A DNA stretch of 7,930 nucleotides. Source: Acidobacteriota bacterium (lineage in GTDB: Bacteria; Acidobacteriota; Terriglobia; Bryobacterales; Bryobacteraceae). The stretch is taken from assembly GCA_016871135.1 (NCBI GenBank), contig VFZQ01000226.1:1-7930 (forward strand), written 5' to 3'. The notes under the pieces were generated by a model that made no database searches, was not told the origin of the DNA, and saw only the letters and a list, made by a program, of their open reading frames with translations. Shown in pieces: positions 1 through 5,849 of this stretch. The translations under genes and the position numbers were made by a program. How positions within the stretch are numbered: position 1 is the first letter of the stretch; the number at the start of each line of letters is the position of its first letter.

Positions 1-131
1 CGCCGGGCTACGTCGGATTTTATCTCGTCGAAGTGAAACTACCCGATGTAGTGAACGCGGGAACGTCGGAATTGTTTCTCGAAGCCGGCAACTCTACGAC
101 CAACAGAGTGCGTCTTTATATCGAGCTGTGA
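1..131 (+). CDS. 3' end of a TIGR03437-type secreted protein (partial)
   Basis: The reading frame begins at base 3, is open from the left edge and ends at the TGA at 129-131, leaving 42 visible residues. They begin PGYVGFYLVEVKLPD and end NRVRLYIEL. The pattern (PGYVG-F/L-Y-x-V-x-V/F-x-x-P, then an AGTSELFLEAGN strand pair, a short turn with NRV, and a final beta strand) resembles the Ig-like 'Solibacter uncharacterized C-terminal domain', TIGR03437, which sits at the end of many large secreted acidobacterial proteins. This is recognition from memory of the family. The rest of the protein is outside the window, so its catalytic or binding domains and its signal peptide are unknown. It lies directly upstream of the methyltransferase on the same strand, so the two are probably co-transcribed. 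The assignment rests on only 42 residues. Confidence 0.7.
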   Translation, partial: PGYVGFYLVEVKLPDVVNAGTSELFLEAGNSTTNRVRLYIEL

Positions 132-136
132 GGAAA
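130..136 (+). promoter_or_regulatory. Shine-Dalgarno that favours the ATG at 143
   Basis: GAGGAAA lies at 130-136, directly over the TGA of the upstream gene. The GAGGA core ends 8 nt before the ATG at 143, which is normal spacing. The alternative GTG at 128 overlaps this motif and would have no comparable ribosome binding site. The motif therefore decides the start of the methyltransferase gene. Confidence 0.6.
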
Positions 137-142
137 CCTCGA

Positions 143-682
143 ATGACAAATCGCCGTGAGATGATCGCCGCCCTGGGGGCCGTCGCGCTCGGCGCGCAGG
201 AAGCCAAGAAGGGCGAGAAACTGGCGCCCTATTATCCAACACCGGAACTGGTTGTCGAAAAGATGTTGCAGTTCGCGGCGGTGAAGAGGGGTGAGACGGT
301 TTTTGATCTGGGTAGCGGCGACGGGCGCATCGTCATCATGGCGGCGCAGAAGTTCGGCGCGAATGCGATGGGCGTGGAGTTTGACAAGGACCTGGCGGTG
401 CAGAGTTCCGAGCGCATCAAGCGCATGAACCTGGCAAGCAAAGCCAAGATCATTCACGGCGATATGCTGCAACAGGACTATTCGAGCGCCGATGTGATCA
501 CCGTCTATCTGCTGCCAGTGGCGAACGAAAAGTTGCGGCCGTTGCTGGAGAAGCAATTGAAAAAGGGCGCGCGGATTGTCGCCCACGACTTCGAAGTCGG
601 GGGCTGGAAGTACGACAAGCAAGAGATCATCGAAGACGACGGCGAAGGACGCAGCCACACGATCTTTTTGTACAAACGTTGA
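143..682 (+). CDS. Class I SAM-dependent methyltransferase with an N-terminal leader
   Basis: A 179-residue protein from the ATG at 143; a GTG at 128 would add five residues but lacks a ribosome binding site. Residues 1-19 form a leader with a twin arginine (R4-R5) followed by a short hydrophobic run to Gln19, like a weak Tat signal. A Rossmann-type methyltransferase follows: PTPE at 32-35, SAM-binding motif I DLGSGDGR at 55-62, the acidic residue that usually binds the SAM ribose (E79, in GVEFD), GD at 106-107, and VYLLP at 121-125, where many protein or small-molecule methyltransferases carry their post-II motif. The layout (PTP at the front, DLGSGDGRIVI, YLLP, HDF near the end) resembles the small FAM173/DOT1-like methyltransferases, whose mitochondrial members modify lysines of ATP synthase subunit c or the ADP/ATP carrier. 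The substrate here is unknown. It lies 36 nt upstream of the receptor gene. Methyltransferase identity is secure; export and substrate are inference. Confidence 0.85.
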   Translation: MTNRREMIAALGAVALGAQEAKKGEKLAPYYPTPELVVEKMLQFAAVKRGETVFDLGSGDGRIVIMAAQKFGANAMGVEFDKDLAVQSSERIKRMNLASKAKIIHGDMLQQDYSSADVITVYLLPVANEKLRPLLEKQLKKGARIVAHDFEVGGWKYDKQEIIEDDGEGRSHTIFLYKR

Positions 683-694
683 CGGGCATATACT
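665..694 (+). promoter_or_regulatory. Possible weak promoter before the receptor gene
   Basis: TATACT at 689-694 is a good -10-like hexamer. The only -35 partner at workable distance is TTTTTG at 665-670, a poor match with an 18-nt spacer that lies inside the methyltransferase 3' end. It could give the receptor and sulfatase their own transcription start 25 nt upstream of the ATG, but simple read-through from the upstream genes is just as likely. The call rests on hexamer matching only. Confidence 0.25.
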
Positions 695-705
695 AGCCTT
701 ATCCC

Positions 706-711
706 GAGAGG
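706..711 (+). promoter_or_regulatory. Shine-Dalgarno of the receptor gene
   Basis: GAGAGG lies 7 nt before the ATG at 719. It supports that ATG as the start, and the encoded protein then begins with a standard signal peptide. Confidence 0.6.
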
Positions 712-718
712 TTAGTGA

Positions 719-3700
719 ATGAAACTTCTGCTGTTGGTATTCGGGGCGCTGGCGATGTTGGCCCAGACGCAAACGGCTTCCGTGCGCGGCGTGGTGCAGG
801 ACGCCACCGGAGCCGTCGTTCCGAACGCGCTGCTCACGTTGACGAACATCGGTCAGAATCGACCGTGGACGGCGACTTCAAACGATCAGGGCGCCTACGT
901 TTTCTTCCAGATTCCGCCCGGTAACTACAAGCTAAGCGTCGAGGCGAAGGGCTTCAAGAAGTTCAACCGCGACGGACTGGTTCTGCAAGTCGCGCAAGTC
1001 GCCGAGTTGAATGTGCCCATGGAAGTGGGCTCGGTGAACGAGTCGTTGCAGATCACCGCCGAGACGCCGCTGCTGGACACGGCGAGCTCGACGCTCGGCG
1101 AAGTGGTGAACTCGCTGACGAGCGAGAACCTCCCGCTGAATGGGAGAAACGTGTTGCAATTGGTGGCGTTGACGCCAGGCATCAACACGAATACTTCGTT
1201 TCGCGGCAGCGGTTCGGGCGGCGGCAGCATCGCTGCGGTTGGTTTTTCGGCAAACGGCGGGCGCAACGTATCGACGGCCGTGATGCTCGACGGCTCGCCG
1301 CAAGAGGTGATGGGTTACAACCAGCCCGCCTACGTTCCGTCGCCCGATGCGCTGCAAGAGTTCAAGGTCCAGACCAATTCGATGTCGGCTGAGTATGGGC
1401 GCACCGGGGGCGCGGTCGTCAACATGGTGCACCGGTCCGGCGGCAGCGAGTTCCACGGCGTGCTGTACGAATTTCTGCGCAACAACGTCTTCGACGCCAA
1501 TGGGTTCTTCAACAACTTGAACGGGCGATCGAAGGCGGCGTTCCGCTACAACCAGTTCGGCGCGACAGCCGGCGGACCGCTGACGCGCTCGCGGCAGACG
1601 ACGTTTTTCTTCTTCAACTACGAGGGGATTCGACAGGTGAATCCGGGCGAGCAGACGTTTTCGGTTCCGACCGCGGCGATGCGGCTGGGCGATTTCTCGG
1701 CGATCAACGGCACCATCTACGATCCGGCGACGATCGACGCGGCTGGCGAGCGTCGCCCGTTCGCCGGCAATCGGATCCCGGCCTCGCGCATCGATCCCGT
1801 CGGCGCCAAGATGGCGTCGTTTTATCCAAGCGCGAATCGTGCGGGTTTGGTTAATAACTTCTTCTCGCAAGCCGGATCGAGGACGAGGCGCAACAACGTT
1901 TCGACGAAGATCGACCGCCGCATCTCGGACAAGCAAAACCTGTTCGGGCGATTTTCCTGGGAGAGCGCGACGACGAACTCGCCGAATCATTACGGCAGCG
2001 CGGCTACCGCGACGCCGGGATTCACGGGCGTCCGCAACAAGAGCGGCACGATCGATGACTCGTATCTGTTCAAAGGCTGGCTGCTGCACGGCAACTACGG
2101 CTATTCGTATCACGCGAATCCGCGGGGACCGATGGAGAACACGATCACGTCGAGCGAACTTGGTTTCCCCGCCGCCGTGCAATCCGCCGCGCAGTTTGCG
2201 ATCTTCCCGACTGTGTCTGTTACGGGCTACTCGCAACTCGGGCCGGAGTCGAGCTACATCGTCGGCAACAAATTCGAAACGCACACCTGGACCGGCGACG
2301 CGGCGAAGCTGCAAGGCACACACACGATTAAATTGGGCGGCACGTATCGATTGAACCGTGTGTCGAACTTCCGGCCGAACAATCCGAACGGCAACTATAC
2401 GTTCAACGACGGTTTCACGCGGCGGTTTTTCAATCGCACCGGCGGCGGCGACGCGATCGCGTCGATGCTGCTCGGTTTAGCCAGCGGTGGGCAGATGCGC
2501 AGTGAACCGTCGTTGTCGCTGCAAGTCGCCTACGCGGCGTTCTACGTGCAGGACGACTGGCGCGTGAACAGCCGGTTGACGTTGAACGCCGGCGTGCGCT
2601 GGGACACCGACTTGCCGATGACCGAGCGATTCAATCGCACGTCTTGGTTCGATCTCAACGCGCCGCTTCCGATCACCGTTCGCGGCGTTGCGCAGCAGCG
2701 AGGCGGTCTGGTGTTTGCCGGCTCGCGCACGCCCGGCGCGCCTCGCGGGATCAAAGATGTCGACCGCAACAACTTCGCGCCGCGGCTCGGCATCGCCTAT
2801 AAGGTGACGCCTCGATTGGTTCTGCGCGCGGGCTCGGGATTTTTCTACTCGCCGACCACGGGGACAGGGCCGAGCCCCGCCGCAGCTGGAGCGCTCGGCT
2901 TCAACGCCATCACGCCGTACAACTCGTCGATCGACGGTGGACGCACGCCTTACGCGACGCTGCGCAATCCGTTCCCCGATGGGTTCATCGTGCCCGAGAA
3001 CGGCGCGAATGGGTTGTTGACTTTTATCGGCCAGGGCATCAACGCCAACTTGCGGTACGACCGCGTGCCGTATTCGGTGCAATGGAATTTTAACGTGCAA
3101 TACGAACTCCCCGGTTCGACGTTGTTCGACATCGCATATGCCGGCAACAGCGGCGTGAAGCTGCAGGCCAATTCGAATCTCAATCAGATTCCGGACTCGG
3201 CGCTGGCGTTGCGCGACGGGTTGAACACCGTCGTTGCGAATCCGTTCTTCGGCGTTGTGCCGGCGGCGACGGGGCTCGGCCGCGAAACGACCACCGCCGC
3301 GCAACTGCTGCGGCCGTATCCGATTTTCACCGGTGTGACGCATCAGTGGGGATCGCAGGCGCACTCGAGTTATCACGCGCTGCAGAGCAAGTTCCGCAAG
3401 CGTTATTCGAACGGATTGCAGTTTTTGGCGGCTTATACGTGGTCGAAGACGATTGACGATGTGTCGTCGGTGGCCGGCTTCCTCGGCGATCAAAATCCTG
3501 GCTACACCAACAACAACCGGCGCGACCTGGACCGTTCGCTATCTGGATCGCATGTGCCGCATGTGCTGGCGCTGAACTTCCAGGCGGAGTTGCCGTTTGG
3601 CAAGGGGAAGCGGTTCCTGAATCACGGTGGTGTTGTGAATCGTGTCGTGGGTGGATGGAGCGTGAATGGGATCGGATCGCTGCAGGCGGGGTCGCCGATT

Positions 3701-4105
3701 GCGGTCGTCTCCCGCAACAACACTACGGCGTCGCAGGGCGGCGGGCAGACGCCGAATTCGACGGGGATCAAGAGCGCGACCAGTGGATCCACCAAGCAGC
3801 GGATCAACAGGTGGTTCAATCCGGCCGCCTTCGCCGACGCGCCGCCCTTCGCGTTTGGTAACGTCGGCCGATTCTTGCCGGACAATCTCGGTCCGCCGTT
3901 GCATACCTGGGACGTGTCGCTGCTCAAGGATATCCATGTGAATGAGCGGGTGCGGTTCCAATTGCGCGGCGAATTCTTCAACACATTCAACCAGGTGAAT
4001 TTCGCCAACCCGTCGGGGACGACGTTCGGCCAACCCGACTTTGGTCGCATCAATTCGGCCGAGGCCGCGCGCATCATTCAGTTTGGGCTTAAGCTGTACT
4101 ACTGA
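719..4105 (+). CDS. Oar-like TonB-dependent outer-membrane receptor (full length)
   Basis: An 1128-residue protein that should sit in the outer membrane and import, or bind, a large substrate using TonB energy. Residues 1-20 are a signal peptide (MK, a leucine-rich core, then AQTQTA). About 21-105 is a carboxypeptidase-regulatory-like beta-sandwich (SVRGVVQDATGAVVPNA, then GAYVFFQIPPGNYKL). The plug spans roughly 115-240 and contains the hallmark LPLNGRN at 138-144 and DALQEFKVQTNSMSAEYGR from 210. The rest is a long beta barrel with alternating aromatic strands. It includes YVQDDWRV, WFNPAAFA near 1032, FNTFNQVNF, and an aromatic C-terminus QFGLKLYY that fits the outer-membrane assembly signal. 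Length is normal for acidobacterial Oar-like receptors. I see no cysteine in the protein. Its stop overlaps the sulfatase start, so the pair is probably translated together. Family is clear; substrate is unknown, though the sulfatase partner hints at a sulfated ligand. Confidence 0.93.
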   Translation: MKLLLLVFGALAMLAQTQTASVRGVVQDATGAVVPNALLTLTNIGQNRPWTATSNDQGAYVFFQIPPGNYKLSVEAKGFKKFNRDGLVLQVAQVAELNVPMEVGSVNESLQITAETPLLDTASSTLGEVVNSLTSENLPLNGRNVLQLVALTPGINTNTSFRGSGSGGGSIAAVGFSANGGRNVSTAVMLDGSPQEVMGYNQPAYVPSPDALQEFKVQTNSMSAEYGRTGGAVVNMVHRSGGSEFHGVLYEFLRNNVFDANGFFNNLNGRSKAAFRYNQFGATAGGPLTRSRQTTFFFFNYEGIRQVNPGEQTFSVPTAAMRLGDFSAINGTIYDPATIDAAGERRPFAGNRIPASRIDPVGAKMASFYPSANRAGLVNNFFSQAGSRTRRNNVSTKIDRRISDKQNLFGRFSWESATTNSPNHYGSAATATPGFTGVRNKSGTIDDSYLFKGWLLHGNYGYSYHANPRGPMENTITSSELGFPAAVQSAAQFAIFPTVSVTGYSQLGPESSYIVGNKFETHTWTGDAAKLQGTHTIKLGGTYRLNRVSNFRPNNPNGNYTFNDGFTRRFFNRTGGGDAIASMLLGLASGGQMRSEPSLSLQVAYAAFYVQDDWRVNSRLTLNAGVRWDTDLPMTERFNRTSWFDLNAPLPITVRGVAQQRGGLVFAGSRTPGAPRGIKDVDRNNFAPRLGIAYKVTPRLVLRAGSGFFYSPTTGTGPSPAAAGALGFNAITPYNSSIDGGRTPYATLRNPFPDGFIVPENGANGLLTFIGQGINANLRYDRVPYSVQWNFNVQYELPGSTLFDIAYAGNSGVKLQANSNLNQIPDSALALRDGLNTVVANPFFGVVPAATGLGRETTTAAQLLRPYPIFTGVTHQWGSQAHSSYHALQSKFRKRYSNGLQFLAAYTWSKTIDDVSSVAGFLGDQNPGYTNNNRRDLDRSLSGSHVPHVLALNFQAELPFGKGKRFLNHGGVVNRVVGGWSVNGIGSLQAGSPIAVVSRNNTTASQGGGQTPNSTGIKSATSGSTKQRINRWFNPAAFADAPPFAFGNVGRFLPDNLGPPLHTWDVSLLKDIHVNERVRFQLRGEFFNTFNQVNFANPSGTTFGQPDFGRINSAEAARIIQFGLKLYY

Positions 4106-5379
4106 TGACCAGACGATCATTTCTCTTTTCGGCTCTCGCCGCGCAATCCGCGCCGAAGCCACACGTCCTGCTGATCAACACCGACGATCAACGCTTCGAC
4201 ACGATCGCGGCGTTGGGAAATCCGGAGATTAAGACGCCAACACTCGATGCGCTGGTGCGGCGCGGCTTCGTGTTTTCGAATCTCTACTCACAGGGCGGCA
4301 TGATTCCGGCGATGTGTCTGCCGAGCCGCACGATGTTGATGACCGGGCGATCGGTCTTTCACATTCCGGGTCGCAATGACAAACCTCCCGAAGGGCTGAA
4401 GTTTCTCGCGAAGGCGTTCGAAGCTGCGGGTTATCGAACCTTTCACCACGGCAAGCGGGGCAACACCTATTTGCCCGCGAGCGAAGTCTTTCAGACCAAG
4501 GTTTACTCGCAAGAGGGCAAGGACGCGCGCGCCGAGCAGAGCGAACGGCATGCCGATCAGGTCATTCAGTGGATCGAAGCCTCGGGCGCGCAGCCGTTTT
4601 TCATCTACCTCGCGCCGCCGGTGCCGCACGATCCGCGGTTGGCGCCGAAGCAGTTCGCGGCGATGTACGATCCGGCGACGATCACGCTGCCGAGGAACTA
4701 CATGCCCGAGCATCCGTTCGACAACGGTGAACTGAAGATCCGCGATGAGATGTTGGCGGCGTTCCCGCGCAAGCCCGACGAGATGCGGCGGCATCTGGCC
4801 GATTACTACGCGACGATCACCGGTTTCGATCATCACCTCGGCCGTGTGTTTGAGGCGCTACGCAAGAAAGGTATCGAACAGAACACGATCATTCTGTTTA
4901 CGTCCGATCAAGGGCTGGCCGTCGGCGGGCGGCACGGGTTGATGGGCAAGCAGAATCTGTATGAGCACTTCAAATCGCCGCTGATTCTTGCGGGGCCAGG
5001 GATTCGCAATGGGCGGTCGACGGCGCTCGCGCACATGCACGATCTGTTCCCGACGCTGTGCGATCTGGCGGGTGTGGCTGTGCCGGCGGGCGTCGAAGGG
5101 TTGTCGCTTGCGCCGGTAATTCGCGGAAGATCGGCGAAGGTGCGCGAGTATGCGTTTGCCGTGTACAAGGACATTCAACGCATGGTGCGCGGCGAGCGAT
5201 GGAAGTTGATCTGGTATCCGAAGGCCGCGCGGTTTCAGCTGTTCGATGTGATCGACGATCCGTGGGAGTTGCGCGATCGAAGCGAGTCGCATCCGAAGAT
5301 TTTGCTGAAGATGAAGCGGGTGTTGGCGGAGCAGCAGCGGAAGTACGAAGACAACGCCGCGCCGATCGTCAGCGTTTGA
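4105..5379 (+). CDS. S1-type (formylglycine) sulfatase with Tat-like leader
   Basis: A 424-residue hydrolase expected to remove sulfate esters, probably outside the cytoplasm. The N-terminus MTRRSFLFSALAAQSA is a short Tat-like leader (R3-R4, F6-L7). The alkaline-phosphatase fold starts at PHVLLINTDDQR, with D27 and D28 as metal ligands. The formylglycine signature CLPSR is at 71-75, so C71 should be oxidised by a maturase encoded elsewhere, and R75 should stabilise it. H175 (VPHDP) and K282 (MGKQNLYE) match the usual sulfate-contact residues, and D268-Q269 the second metal pair. Two positions are unusual: the common K-x-H motif reads GKRGN at 116-120 with no histidine, and the second metal pair is D-Q rather than the usual D-N. 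The C-terminus has the typical FQLFDVIDDPWELRD. The start ATG overlaps the receptor stop in TGATG with no clear Shine-Dalgarno, which suggests translational coupling. A phosphodiesterase-like relative is possible but less likely given intact C-x-P-S-R. Confidence 0.92.
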   Translation: MTRRSFLFSALAAQSAPKPHVLLINTDDQRFDTIAALGNPEIKTPTLDALVRRGFVFSNLYSQGGMIPAMCLPSRTMLMTGRSVFHIPGRNDKPPEGLKFLAKAFEAAGYRTFHHGKRGNTYLPASEVFQTKVYSQEGKDARAEQSERHADQVIQWIEASGAQPFFIYLAPPVPHDPRLAPKQFAAMYDPATITLPRNYMPEHPFDNGELKIRDEMLAAFPRKPDEMRRHLADYYATITGFDHHLGRVFEALRKKGIEQNTIILFTSDQGLAVGGRHGLMGKQNLYEHFKSPLILAGPGIRNGRSTALAHMHDLFPTLCDLAGVAVPAGVEGLSLAPVIRGRSAKVREYAFAVYKDIQRMVRGERWKLIWYPKAARFQLFDVIDDPWELRDRSESHPKILLKMKRVLAEQQRKYEDNAAPIVSV

Positions 5380-5770
5380 CGGCGCGCCAACCGGCGAAGG
5401 GTCTTGGCGTGGCGCAAGCCGGGCCGCCATCGCGCGCGGTGCCGATCACGCGGGTTTCGAGGATTGCGCCTATGGCGATCAACTCTGGAGTGATGCTGGC
5501 GAGCGGGACTTTCAAGCGGCGCGACCATGGCGTGCCGAGCTGGCCCGCGGCTTGGCCGATGTCGATGTAGACAAACTTGCCGCCCGTTGGGCCTTGGACG
5601 TAGGGGCCGCGCAGAGTCTCTGAGAGGGCGAATTCGAAGCGGAGATCGTTGCCGTCGCCGCGCTGAAGTTGCTCGGTTTGATATTTTGCGCCAGAGCCTT
5701 TTTGTAAAGCGTAGTCGACGCCGGCGGGCGGTTTTTCGAGGACGATGCGGAGGCGGAGTTCGGCGGGCAC
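5369..5770 (-). CDS. DUF5990 family protein
   Basis: A 133-residue protein of unknown function, read from the GTG at 5770-5768 to the TGA at 5371-5369. It matches my memory of DUF5990: ELRLRIVLEKPPAGVDYALQ at 4-23 with K24-G25, GPYVQGP at 55-61, KFVYIDIG at 65-72, WSRRLKVPL at 82-90 and RDGGPACAT near the C-terminus. There is no signal peptide or membrane segment, so it is probably cytosolic. No ATG, GTG or TTG occurs in frame in the 78 bases upstream of the GTG, and the family begins with this beta strand, so the GTG start is likely right. No Shine-Dalgarno is visible. Its 3' end overlaps the sulfatase 3' end by 11 bp on the opposite strand. It is separated from the upstream receptor on the same strand by a strong terminator, so it is probably transcribed alone. 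The coding call is based on family resemblance and on its lying in an otherwise empty stretch. Confidence 0.85.
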   Translation of the reverse strand: MPAELRLRIVLEKPPAGVDYALQKGSGAKYQTEQLQRGDGNDLRFEFALSETLRGPYVQGPTGGKFVYIDIGQAAGQLGTPWSRRLKVPLASITPELIAIGAILETRVIGTARDGGPACATPRPFAGWRAVKR

Positions 5771-5782
5771 GTTTTTATTATG
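5771..5782 (-). promoter_or_regulatory. Candidate -10 element for the DUF5990 gene
   Basis: Read on the minus strand, CATAAT at 5782-5777 matches five of six positions of TATAAT and is followed by AAAAAC and then the GTG start. That puts the expected transcription start at or next to the first codon. No good -35 hexamer is present; the region 15-18 nt upstream is the T-tract of the terminator. This is a sequence match only. Confidence 0.4.
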
Positions 5783-5798
5783 AGGCTTGTTGCAAAAG

Positions 5799-5830
5799 CA
5801 AAAACGGCCGCTGGTTGGCGGCCGTTTTTG
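5799..5830 (-). terminator. Rho-independent terminator, likely bidirectional
   Basis: Bases 5799-5811 pair perfectly with 5818-5830 to form a 13-bp stem around the six-base loop TGGTTG. The inner stem is GC-rich (CGGCCGC) and the outer part is A:T, so a run of five U follows the GC stem on either strand. On the minus strand a second T-run follows (TTTTTGCTTTTGC). It begins 19 nt after the stop of the right-hand receptor and is its obvious terminator. On the plus strand it could also end transcripts running past the sulfatase. Confidence 0.85.
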
Positions 5831-5849
5831 TTTGGTTGTCCGGTTGGGT

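Noticed and set aside
679..684. TTGACG as a -35 box for the receptor gene
   Set aside because: It matches the consensus well, but it is only 4 nt from the TATACT at 689, and no -10-like hexamer lies 16-18 nt downstream.
116..772. 218-codon open frame opposite the methyltransferase
   Set aside because: The plus-strand frame contains a complete SAM-binding motif set; the antisense product has none and no ribosome binding site context.
932..2323. Long open frame of 463 codons on the minus strand inside the left receptor
   Set aside because: It is antisense to a well-supported receptor, is extremely arginine-rich with no recognisable domain, and reflects GC-rich third positions of the real gene.
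2477..3493. 338-codon open frame on the minus strand inside the left receptor
   Set aside because: Same reason: an arginine-rich, low-complexity shadow translation with no motif or signal.
5719..5736. Small hairpin CGCC-GGCG-GGCG followed by GTTTTT on the plus strand as a sulfatase terminator
   Set aside because: The stem is only 4 bp, lies within the DUF5990 coding region, and is far weaker than the hairpin at 5799-5830.
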